A stretch of DNA of 44,176 nucleotides. It comes from Halobacteriales archaeon QH_8_64_26. Its GTDB lineage: Archaea; Halobacteriota; Halobacteria; Halobacteriales; Halococcaceae. The DNA lies in the NCBI GenBank assembly GCA_003021725.1, contig PXRA01000101.1:1-44176 (forward strand), read 5' to 3'. Under the pieces are notes generated by a model. The model did no database searches. It was given only the letters and a program-made list of their open reading frames with translations, and was not told the DNA's origin. This document shows positions 33,606 through 40,594 of the stretch, one piece after another. Made by a program: the position numbers and the translations under genes. Within the stretch, counting starts at the first letter, position 1, and each line of letters begins with the position of its first letter.

Positions 33606-34145
33606 ATGACAGACGATGCGCGTCCGAGTGGCGGCCGTGAGCGGGCGTATACGGTCCGTCTCGAACTCGTCGACGAGCCCGGCGAACTACTGAACGCCCT
33701 CGAACCGATCGCCGCTCAGGGGGGCAACCTGCTGTCGATCTTCCACGAACGCGGCTCGCTCACCCCTCGGGGCCACATCCCGGTCGAGATCGCCCTCGAA
33801 GCTACCCCTGAAGGGTTCGAGGCGATCGTTGATGCGTTACGCGAGAGTGGCGTTGCGGTCGTCCAGGCCGGTTCGGAGCGCTACAGCGAACACCTTACGG
33901 TGCTGTTGATCGGCCGGCTGGTCGGCACCGATCTCTCCGATACCCTCTCGTGTCTCGAAGCGCGCGCGAAGGCCTCGGTCACGGACGTCTCCCTGTCGGC
34001 CCCCGAGGGGACCGCCGGCACGTCGAGCGCCCGGCTCCGGCTCGCGACCGCCGAGGCCGATCGAACCCTCTCGGTCGTCCACGAGGCGGCCGCCGAGAAG
34101 GGTCTTGACGTAATCGAGCCCCTGACACCCGGAGCCGAACGATGA
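33606..34145 (+). CDS. ACT-domain regulatory protein
   Basis: 179 residues from MTDDARPSGGRERAYTVRLE. An ACT domain occupies about 15-90 (LVDEPGELLNALEPIAAQGG, GHIPVEIALEAT). A less clear second half (about 95-175) may be another small alpha/beta fold. ACT domains bind amino acids. The gene overlaps the homoserine dehydrogenase start (ATGA), so it probably encodes the allosteric partner of that enzyme, which lacks an ACT domain of its own. Confidence 0.88.
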   Translation: MTDDARPSGGRERAYTVRLELVDEPGELLNALEPIAAQGGNLLSIFHERGSLTPRGHIPVEIALEATPEGFEAIVDALRESGVAVVQAGSERYSEHLTVLLIGRLVGTDLSDTLSCLEARAKASVTDVSLSAPEGTAGTSSARLRLATAEADRTLSVVHEAAAEKGLDVIEPLTPGAER

Positions 34146-35125
34146 AGCTGGGAATAATCGGGACCGGTGCGGTCGGCAGCGCGGTCGCCCGCCTCGCGCC
34201 CGAGTACGGTCACTCCGTCGTGGCACTGGCGGACTCGAACAGCGCGGCGATCGATTCCGACGGGCTCGATTCCGAGCGCCTCCTCGCCCGCAAGAGGGAC
34301 GGCGAGTCGCTGGGCGAGAGCGATCCCGGCGAGGCACTCGACGGGTTCTACGACGTCCTCATCGAAGCGACGCCGACGACCCTCGGCGATGCCGAACCCG
34401 GTTTCTCGCATGTCAGGCGTGCGCTCGAAGGCGATCGTCACGCCGTGCTCGCGAACAAGGGCCCGGTCGCCGAGCGTTATGGGGAACTGCGAGCGCTAGA
34501 GGAACGGAGCCAGGGACAAGTCCGTTTCGAGGCGACCGTCGCTGGGGCCATCCCGGCGCTCTCGACGATCGCGGATCTCGGCGCGGGGAACGTCACGGCC
34601 GTCCGGGGCGTGCTCAATGGGACAGCGAATTTCATCCTCAGCCGGATGGCCGCGGAGGGACTGGGCTACGAGCACGTCCTCGCCGAGGCCCAGGACCTGG
34701 GCGTCGCGGAAGCCGACCCGAGCTTCGACGTTCAGGGCACTGACGCCGCGCTCAAATGCGTAATCCTCGCGAACGTGCTCGCCGAGGGCAACGGCGACAA
34801 CGACGCCGACGAAGCGGCCGTCCGAGAACCGTATACCCTCGCCGACGCGGCGGTCGAAGGCATCGAACACGTCCCGCCCAGCGCGCTGGAACTCGCCGCC
34901 GAGGACGGCCGGACGATCCGGCTGATCGGCGAAGTATCCCAGGGATCGGTTCGTGTCGGTCCACGTCTCGTCCCCGAACACGGGACGCTTGCGGTGACCG
35001 GCACCCAGAACATCCTTCAGTTAGAAACGCGACACGCCGGCCGTCTCAACATCAGTGGCCGGGGTGCCGGCGGGCCCGAGACGGCTACCGCGGTGCTCGC
35101 TGACATCGGTCGACTCGGGGTGTAA
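34142..35125 (+). CDS. hom: Homoserine dehydrogenase
   Basis: 327 residues. The NAD(P) Rossmann motif [20 protein letters not shown] is at the start. [15 protein letters not shown], then [18 protein letters not shown] and [18 protein letters not shown] are hallmark segments, and [20 protein letters not shown] carries the catalytic Asp/Lys region. It reduces aspartate semialdehyde to homoserine on the way to threonine and methionine. Its feedback domain is supplied as the separate ACT protein just upstream. It is followed by EF-1alpha and S10, an order I know from other haloarchaea. Confidence 0.94.
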   Translation: MKLGIIGTGAVGSAVARLAPEYGHSVVALADSNSAAIDSDGLDSERLLARKRDGESLGESDPGEALDGFYDVLIEATPTTLGDAEPGFSHVRRALEGDRHAVLANKGPVAERYGELRALEERSQGQVRFEATVAGAIPALSTIADLGAGNVTAVRGVLNGTANFILSRMAAEGLGYEHVLAEAQDLGVAEADPSFDVQGTDAALKCVILANVLAEGNGDNDADEAAVREPYTLADAAVEGIEHVPPSALELAAEDGRTIRLIGEVSQGSVRVGPRLVPEHGTLAVTGTQNILQLETRHAGRLNISGRGAGGPETATAVLADIGRLGV

Positions 35126-35277
35126 ACGCCGACCCACGGCTCCGAGGGGCGTCCAGCGACCGTCCGACGGGAGCACTGACGACGGAGTCACCACCGCGGT
35201 CACCCGAACTGATTTGCTCTATCGGCGTTCGTCGTCCCGTGCGAGAGAGGGCCAAACCGCTGGAGGGGATCGGTTTC

Positions 35278-35314
35278 AGTTGTGCGTGGTATCGAAATGG
35301 TTTTACGCACAACT
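35278..35314 (+). promoter_or_regulatory. EF-1alpha promoter region with 10-base inverted repeat
   Basis: AGTTGTGCGT (35278-35287) and ACGCACAACT (35305-35314) are perfect inverted repeats 17 bases apart. TTTTAC at 35301-35306, the likely TATA box, abuts the right arm. Transcription would start near 35330, giving an untranslated leader of about 28 bases. The dyad may be an operator. Confidence 0.55.
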
Positions 35315-35357
35315 ATCAAACCACTGCAACAGAGCGCATCTCGCGCGTGAAACCACA

Positions 35358-36623
35358 ATGGCAGACAAACCGCACCAGAACTTGGCCATCATCGGTCACG
35401 TCGACCACGGCAAAAGCACCCTTGTCGGACGCCTGCTCTACGAGACCGGCAGCGTTCCCGAGCACGTCATCGAACAGCACCGCGACGAAGCCGAATCCCA
35501 GGGGAAGGGTGGCTTCGAGTTCGCCTACGTCATGGACAACCTCGCGGAGGAGCGCGAACGCGGGGTCACCATCGACATCGCTCACCAGGAGTTCGACACC
35601 GACGAGTACTACTTCACGATCGTCGACACGCCGGGCCACCGCGACTTCGTGAAGAACATGATCACCGGCGCGTCGCAAGCTGATAACGCCGTGTTGGTGG
35701 TCGCAGCGGACGACGGCGTCCAGCCCCAGACCCAGGAACACGTCTTCCTGGCCCGCACACTGGGAATCGACGAGCTCATCATCGCCGTGAACAAGATGGA
35801 TCTGGTCGATTACGAGGAGGACCGCTACCGGGAGGCCGTCGAGGAAGTCGAGCAGCTCCTCCAACAGGTCCGATTCGACACCGACAACGCGGAGTTCATC
35901 CCGACCTCGGCGTTCGAGGGCGACAACGTCGCGGAGAACTCGGACGATACGCCCTGGTACGACGGGCCGACCATTCTGGAGTCGCTGAACGACCTGCCCG
36001 AACCCCAGCCGCCGACCGACGCCCCGCTCCGTTTGCCGATCCAGGACGTCTATACCATCTCGGGTATCGGTACGGTTCCCGTGGGTCGGATCGAGACCGG
36101 GACGATGAGCCCGGGCGACGACGTCTCCTTCCAGCCCTCCGATGCGGGTGGGGAGGTCAGGACAATCGAGATGCACCACGAGGAAGTCGATTCGGCCGGA
36201 CCGGGCGACAACGTCGGCTTTAACGTCCGTGGCGTCGGCAAGGACGACATCCGCCGGGGCGACGTCTGTGGCCCCGCCGAGGACCCGCCGAAGGTCGCGA
36301 ACACCTTCCAGGCCCAGGTCGTCGTGATGCAACACCCCTCGGTGATTACCGCCGGCTACACGCCGGTCTTCCACGCACACACCGCACAGGTCGCGTGTAC
36401 GATCGAGTCGATCGATCAGAAGATCGACCCCGCGAGCGGCGAGGTCGACGAGGAGAACCCCGACTTCATCCAATCGGGCGATGCGGCGGTCATCACGGTT
36501 CGTCCCCAGAAGCCCCTCTCGATCGAGCCCAGCAGCGAGATCCCCGAACTCGGCAGCTTCGCCGTTCGGGACATGGGCCAGACGATCGCGGCCGGCAAAG
36601 TGCTCGGCGTCGATCAGTCCTAA
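35358..36623 (+). CDS. tuf: Translation elongation factor EF-1alpha
   Basis: 421 residues from [11 protein letters not shown]1 GHVDHGKST at 13-21, G3 DTPGHRDF near 87, and G4 NKMD near 147 define the GTPase. Domains 2 and 3 follow ([18 protein letters not shown] near 233). It brings aminoacyl-tRNA to the ribosome. The frame is open upstream to 35055, but that sequence is not EF-1alpha-like. The S10 gene follows with no gap. Confidence 0.98.
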   Translation: MADKPHQNLAIIGHVDHGKSTLVGRLLYETGSVPEHVIEQHRDEAESQGKGGFEFAYVMDNLAEERERGVTIDIAHQEFDTDEYYFTIVDTPGHRDFVKNMITGASQADNAVLVVAADDGVQPQTQEHVFLARTLGIDELIIAVNKMDLVDYEEDRYREAVEEVEQLLQQVRFDTDNAEFIPTSAFEGDNVAENSDDTPWYDGPTILESLNDLPEPQPPTDAPLRLPIQDVYTISGIGTVPVGRIETGTMSPGDDVSFQPSDAGGEVRTIEMHHEEVDSAGPGDNVGFNVRGVGKDDIRRGDVCGPAEDPPKVANTFQAQVVVMQHPSVITAGYTPVFHAHTAQVACTIESIDQKIDPASGEVDEENPDFIQSGDAAVITVRPQKPLSIEPSSEIPELGSFAVRDMGQTIAAGKVLGVDQS

Positions 36624-36932
36624 ATGCAGCAAGCACGCGTCCGACTCGCCGGGACGAGCCCCGAGGACTTAGACGCCATCTGCACCGACGTTCGGGACAT
36701 CGCGGAGAATACAGGCGTGAACCTCAGCGGCCCGGTGCCCCTGCCGACGAAGGAGCTGGGCATTCCGGCGCGGAAATCGCCTGACGGCGAGGGGACCGCG
36801 ACGTGGGAGCACTGGGAAATGCGCGTCCACAAGCGTCTCATCGATCTCGACGCCGACGAACGGGCGCTCCGGCAGCTCATGCGCATCCAGGTGCCCAACG
36901 ACGTCTCGATCGAGATCGTTCTCGAGGACTGA
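36624..36932 (+). CDS. rpsJ: 30S ribosomal protein S10 (uS10)
   Basis: 102 residues. [40 protein letters not shown] and [20 protein letters not shown] are typical archaeal uS10. Its ATG follows the EF-1alpha TAA directly, so the two are co-transcribed. Confidence 0.98.
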   Translation: MQQARVRLAGTSPEDLDAICTDVRDIAENTGVNLSGPVPLPTKELGIPARKSPDGEGTATWEHWEMRVHKRLIDLDADERALRQLMRIQVPNDVSIEIVLED

Positions 36933-37052
36933 GACTCTCCTACCGGCTCGGCCACGGCGGTCTTTCTCGCAGCATCGTTCACCGATCGCGGCTGTCAAGC
37001 ACGGATCGCCCGTAGTCAACGCCGTTTTCTCCCCTGGTCGCGAGTTTCCGGC

Positions 37053-37706
37053 ATGGGACGGCTCGCGCGTAGCCCGACGGTAGAGACCCTCGCCCTGATC
37101 GCCGTCGTCTTCTCGCTCCAGCAGTTCACGAGCCTCGTCGGGAGCTTCGTGGGACTGGGGGGCCTCGGGATCGCTTTCTTCGCGCTGAGTCCGCCACTCG
37201 GGGTCTATCCCTGGACGCTGGTGACGAGCGTCTACGCCCACGCGAGCCTCGCTCACCTCCTCTCGAACGCGCTCGCACTGGTAGTCGTCGGCCTGGTCGT
37301 CGAGACGGTCACGACCAGAGCACGCTTTCACCTCTTTTTCATCGCAACCGGCGTTCTCGCCGGCCTCACCCAGGTACTCGCCGGCGGGTTCGTACGATCG
37401 CCGGCCGGCGTGCTCGGCGCGAGCGGGGCGATTCTCGCACTAGTGGGCTACGTCCTCGCGGCGAACCCCCTCTCCGAAACGATCCTCGACCGGTTACGAC
37501 TGCACCGTCGGGCACAGTTCGGTGTGTTCATCGCTCTCGCCCTCCTGGTGACGCTCGTCACGGGAACGGCAGGTGCGGCCCTGATCGCTCACTTCACCGG
37601 TCTCTTACTGGGGTTACTCGCCGGCCGGCTGAAAGTGTTACACGCTGACCGCGGTGGCGGTAGTAGCGGTCCTCGGGGGCCGGAGAGGAGCACCGAGCGG
37701 CTGTGA
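37053..37706 (+). CDS. Rhomboid-family intramembrane serine protease
   Basis: 217 residues with about six membrane helices. SVYAHASLAHLLSNALAL carries the conserved His and Asn, GVLGASGAILALVGY the catalytic GxSG serine near 133, and LIAHFTGLLLGLL the partner His near 190. It should cleave membrane proteins within the bilayer. GTTTTC 27 bases upstream supports the ATG. Confidence 0.9.
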   Translation: MGRLARSPTVETLALIAVVFSLQQFTSLVGSFVGLGGLGIAFFALSPPLGVYPWTLVTSVYAHASLAHLLSNALALVVVGLVVETVTTRARFHLFFIATGVLAGLTQVLAGGFVRSPAGVLGASGAILALVGYVLAANPLSETILDRLRLHRRAQFGVFIALALLVTLVTGTAGAALIAHFTGLLLGLLAGRLKVLHADRGGGSSGPRGPERSTERL

Positions 37707-37795
37707 GTCCGGACTCCTAAGTGCGAGCTATCGGCGAACGGTGGCGTATCGAAACACAAGCTACAAATGAGCCGACCGGGTATATGATGTCTAGC

Positions 37796-37867
37796 GGGCT
37801 CGTAGATCAGCGGCAGATCGCTTCCTTCGCAAGGAAGAGGCCCCGGGTTCAAATCCCGGCGAGTCCA
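37796..37867 (+). tRNA. tRNA-Ala (anticodon CGC)
   Basis: Acceptor GGGCTCG pairs with CGAGTCC with one G-T pair. The D-arm is GATCAGCGGCAGATC. Anticodon stem CTTCC/GGAAG carries loop TTCGCAA. T-stem CCGGG/CCCGG carries loop TTCAAAT, and the discriminator is A. CCA is not encoded. Confidence 0.94.
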
Positions 37868-37981
37868 TCGCGCCTCTTTCCCGGCGTCCTCGCCCACTCG
37901 TTTCGCTCATTCGTGGGTCGAGAGAGCGAAGTTCCCGCCGGCCATCAAAAACGCTCACCGCCCCCTTTAACGTTCTCGGTG

Positions 37982-38050
37982 AGCGGAGTCGTTCAAAAGG
38001 CGCGAAGCGCCTTTTGTGATGACGAGGGAGCGAAGCTCCCTCGAACCACG
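37982..38050 (-). repeat. Two-hairpin dispersed element, copy B
   Basis: On the minus strand, CGTGGTT is followed by hairpin 1 (38023-38043, arms CGAGGGAGC and GCTCCCTCG), spacer TCATCA, hairpin 2 (37994-38016, arms CAAAAGGCGC and GCGCCTTTTG) and AACGACTC. The order, spacer and flanks equal copy A at 26761. Stem differences from copy A are compensated on both arms. Confidence 0.75.
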
Positions 38051-38171
38051 AGCCGAGAGCAGGGAGTAGGAGGTGAGCGAGCCTGCGAGCGAACGGAAAC
38101 GACCGTGCTTGCTTGTGCCGAACCGCTCGCCCTCTACGGTCGCTCGCGAATGCAGTCCCCAGCCAGTAGCA

Positions 38172-38229
38172 GGGTTCGAACCAGGGAGTGAAGCGAGCAA
38201 GGCGAGCGGAACGACCGTGGTTCGAACCC
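38172..38229. repeat. Inverted pair of GGTTCGAACC palindromes
   Basis: GGGTTCGAACC at 38172-38182 and GGTTCGAACCC at 38219-38229, 36 bases apart. Each contains a perfect 10-base palindrome and the two are mutually inverted. The sequence resembles a tRNA T-arm, but no tRNA can be folded here. Confidence 0.5.
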
Positions 38230-38313
38230 GGGCACCGGTACGTCGCCGATTCCGTCCCACCGTATCGGTCTACTCAGGGGAGGCAACACCCTGGCTGTCC
38301 ATCCACCGATCGC

Positions 38314-39078
38314 TCAGGCACCGACAGCATCGGATCCCGGTTCCGAACCGCCCTCGATCCGGTTCTCGTCACGCAGTTGACGGTACGCACTGGTGATCAC
38401 CGCCAGCATATAGACGAGCAAGGCTGTATTGACGACCGTCGAGACAGCGAGCGAGAGCGTAGAACCGGTCGGCAGGACGAACTCGACAGCGAAGGAGACG
38501 ATCATGAAACTGACGATAACGACGAGGTATAGCCCGAACAGCCGCCACCGATTGCCCGACGCGAGATCCCAACTGTCCCGAATCGCACTGAGGAGGTTTT
38601 CGTCCTCGTCGGCGATGTAGACCGTCGTAAACAGCAAACTCACCGTTAGGAACAGCCCTGGAATCACCAACAGAACGAACCCAAGCATCGTTAGTACGCC
38701 AACGATAATGCCGGCGGCGACCGAATCGGCCAAGACCCAGATCATTCGTCGCGTGTAGGTCTCGCGTGCGATGACCTGGCGATCGGCGGCCATCAGGCGG
38801 ATCAGTACGATAGTCAGTATCTGCAAAAGGAGTAGGACGACGAGCGCGATCACACCGGCGACCGTCGCCGATATCGGGAGCGATAGCGGGGTCGACGCCG
38901 AGGCCTGTGTGGCTCCGGTGGGGAGGTCGAGACCTGCGAGCCATGCCTCAACCAGCGTGTTGGTCGCGGCGAGGAATGCGATCTGGACGAGTCCGAACAG
39001 GACGAGAAGTGTTAGCCCGGCTTTCGAGAGCGTCTTCGCGACACCCTTGCCGAGCGCGCGACCGACTTGAAGTGTCAT
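38314..39078 (-). CDS. Multi-helix membrane protein (DUF7847-like)
   Basis: 254 residues with about six hydrophobic helices in pairs. The middle segment VLTMLGFVLLVIPGLFLTVS, followed by FTTVYIADEDENLLSAIRDS, resembles the glycerophosphodiesterase-associated membrane domain seen in haloarchaeal DUF7847 proteins. No catalytic residues are visible. The start lies 27 bases from the edge of a MITE, so its promoter may have been altered. Confidence 0.7.
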   Translation of the reverse strand: MTLQVGRALGKGVAKTLSKAGLTLLVLFGLVQIAFLAATNTLVEAWLAGLDLPTGATQASASTPLSLPISATVAGVIALVVLLLLQILTIVLIRLMAADRQVIARETYTRRMIWVLADSVAAGIIVGVLTMLGFVLLVIPGLFLTVSLLFTTVYIADEDENLLSAIRDSWDLASGNRWRLFGLYLVVIVSFMIVSFAVEFVLPTGSTLSLAVSTVVNTALLVYMLAVITSAYRQLRDENRIEGGSEPGSDAVGA

Positions 39079-39104
39079 ATATGATCTGATGGTGTATTGT
39101 TACT

Positions 39105-39253
39105 GGCACTGTCTAGTTGAGCGGCTTCAATAAGCAAATTACCGTAATTTTGATCTGCTGACCAACTACCCTGGCGACACAGAAGCTAATTCGGCTGATT
39201 ACGATTTGATTTACGGTAAACGTGAAACGCTGGTTGCTGAACTAGACAGTGCC
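39105..39253. mobile_element. 149-bp MITE with IS6-type terminal inverted repeats
   Basis: The left end GGCACTGTCTAGTTGAGC and right end (inverted) GGCACTGTCTAGTTCAGC match at 17 of 18 bases. Flanks are TTGTTACT on the left and ATGTTACT on the right, an 8-base target duplication with one mismatch, as expected for the IS6 family. IS26 ends also begin GGCACTGT. The interior is AT-rich compared with its surroundings and encodes no transposase. Confidence 0.82.
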
Positions 39254-39279
39254 ATGTTACTTAAAATGTTCGACAGGGA

Positions 39280-39834
39280 TCACATCGGTGCTGAACGGGT
39301 CGACTCTCGGTTGGTTGGAGTGAGATCGGAGAGACGTTCCAGCATCCGCGAGCGCGAAGCGCGAGCAGTTCCCCGCGAACGAGCCGCTGTGCGGCGATGA
39401 GTGAGCGGCCTATTTGATCTACAGATCCGATCGATGATCGTGCCCGTCGAGAGAACGGCATCGTCGTAGCCGGGTTCACACGCCGACGCGCGGCGGACTA
39501 TACACTCGATACCCCGCTCGGCGAGGGCTTCCTCGATCGCGCGTTCCTCGTGGTGTTGGTCGTGGCCGAGTACGATGACGTCGGGGTCGATCTCCTCGAT
39601 CGGGACGAAGATGTCCTCGGGGTGGCCCATCAAGGCATCGTCGACCGGATCGAGCGCCGCTACTACCGCCCGACGCTGGTCGGCGGGGACGATCGGCCGT
39701 TCCTTGTGGGTGACGTTCGTACTGCGGCTGACGATTACGGATAGCTCCTCGCCCATCGCAGCGGCCTCCCGGAGGTAATGGATATGACCGGGATGAAGGA
39801 GATCGAAGGTGCCCTGGGCGACGACCCGACTCAT
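39280..39834 (-). CDS. ribL: Archaeal FAD synthase (RibL type) with extended basic tail
   Basis: 184 residues from [30 protein letters not shown] is the cytidylyltransferase HxGH motif. [10 protein letters not shown] near 87 and [11 protein letters not shown] near 129-138 complete the family core. It transfers AMP from ATP to FMN to make FAD in the cytoplasm. Family members end near residue 140-150; here about 45 Arg/Ser-rich residues follow, unlike haloarchaeal protein, suggesting a lost stop codon. It overlaps the JAMM gene stop by ATGA, so the two are co-translated. Confidence 0.88.
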   Translation of the reverse strand: MSRVVAQGTFDLLHPGHIHYLREAAAMGEELSVIVSRSTNVTHKERPIVPADQRRAVVAALDPVDDALMGHPEDIFVPIEEIDPDVIVLGHDQHHEERAIEEALAERGIECIVRRASACEPGYDDAVLSTGTIIDRICRSNRPLTHRRTAARSRGTARASRSRMLERLSDLTPTNRESTRSAPM

Positions 39835-40445
39835 GGGAGAGACCAACCCGCATCGTCATCGGCGTCGTCTCGGTGATCCCTCTCGGAGGTCTCCTCGGCG
39901 CTATCGGCGTCGGTACCGCCCCGACCCGGATCGCGACCTTCCGCGGCGAGTTCGGCGTCGATGTCGGCCTGAGTGAAATCGAAGAAGGCCTCGTCGTGCT
40001 CGCGGTACCGGGCCTCGGCGTCGACGTCGATGTCGAGCACCCGGAGACCGGTATGACGGCCCTCCCGGTCGAAGGCCCGCCAGTCTCGTTCGCGGTAGGG
40101 CGCGCCGACGATGATATGTACGGGTCCCCGAGTGAACGTTGCGAGGTCGGCGTCGCTCGGGCGCAACACGCCGTTCGGGTGGGAGTGAACCGAGCCGACC
40201 ATCCGGAAATCGTTCGGCACGAGGCTCGTCCGTACGGTCGCGCTCACGGGGTTGGTCTCGGTCGCGGGCACGACGAGTACCTCGGTTATTACGGTGCCCT
40301 CCCGATCGAGACCGACCTCCCCCGCGTCCTCGCCGCGCAACAGTCCCATATACTCGTTCGGATGGCTATCGGCGGCGGCTCCGAGAACGAGATCGAGTGC
40401 GGGCGCGGCGATACCGAGTACGTCACCCGATCGAGAAGGGGCCAT
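39831..40445 (-). CDS. JAMM-domain metalloprotease-like protein
   Basis: 204 residues from [11 protein letters not shown]. Glu31 in [10 protein letters not shown], then His87, His89, Ser97 and Asp100 in [16 protein letters not shown], form a complete JAMM zinc site. The last 60 residues are a charged, disordered Asp/Glu-rich tail. It differs from the other JAMM gene at 29.8 kb in length and tail. It lies upstream of ribL in an ATGA-coupled pair. The substrate is unknown. Confidence 0.82.
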   Translation of the reverse strand: MAPSRSGDVLGIAAPALDLVLGAAADSHPNEYMGLLRGEDAGEVGLDREGTVITEVLVVPATETNPVSATVRTSLVPNDFRMVGSVHSHPNGVLRPSDADLATFTRGPVHIIVGAPYRERDWRAFDREGRHTGLRVLDIDVDAEARYREHDEAFFDFTQADIDAELAAEGRDPGRGGTDADSAEETSERDHRDDADDDAGWSLP

Positions 40446-40468
40446 GTGAAATCTGGTCCCGGATCGCA

Positions 40469-40476
40469 TCTAAGAC
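40469..40476 (-). promoter_or_regulatory. TATA-like box for the JAMM-ribL operon
   Basis: GTCTTAGA on the minus strand, about 27 bases before ATG 40445. It supports that start over one eight codons upstream. Confidence 0.5.
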
Positions 40477-40594
40477 TTTTGTCTCTCCAACGCGGTCCAT
40501 CACGGACCCGACACGGGGCCGAGGCGGGGCTGGCGCAGGGTCGCGCGCGGAGTGCAGAAGGGTTAAACGCGAACTTCCCAAAGGGGCCTTACAG

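Larger units (their letters stand above)
37868..38313 (+). other. Repeat-rich intergenic region, no gene seen
   Basis: About 450 bases between tRNA-Ala and the end of the membrane-protein gene. It holds copy B of the two-hairpin element (37982-38050), two related GAGCGAGC-rich stretches ending ACGACCGTG (about 38079-38107 and 38183-38218), and the GGTTCGAACC inverted repeat at 38172-38229. Translations are Arg/Ser-rich, without haloarchaeal character. Confidence 0.6.

Noticed and set aside
35316-36632. 438-codon minus-strand frame opposite EF-1alpha
   Set aside because: Shadow of codon bias in a universally conserved gene.
38219-38245. Partial tRNA suggested by GGTTCGAACCC
   Set aside because: No matching acceptor, D-arm or anticodon arm can be folded around it.
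39105-39253. Residual transposase reading frame inside the MITE
   Set aside because: A short open stretch exists (ANSADYDLIYGKRET), but I cannot match it to any transposase I know.
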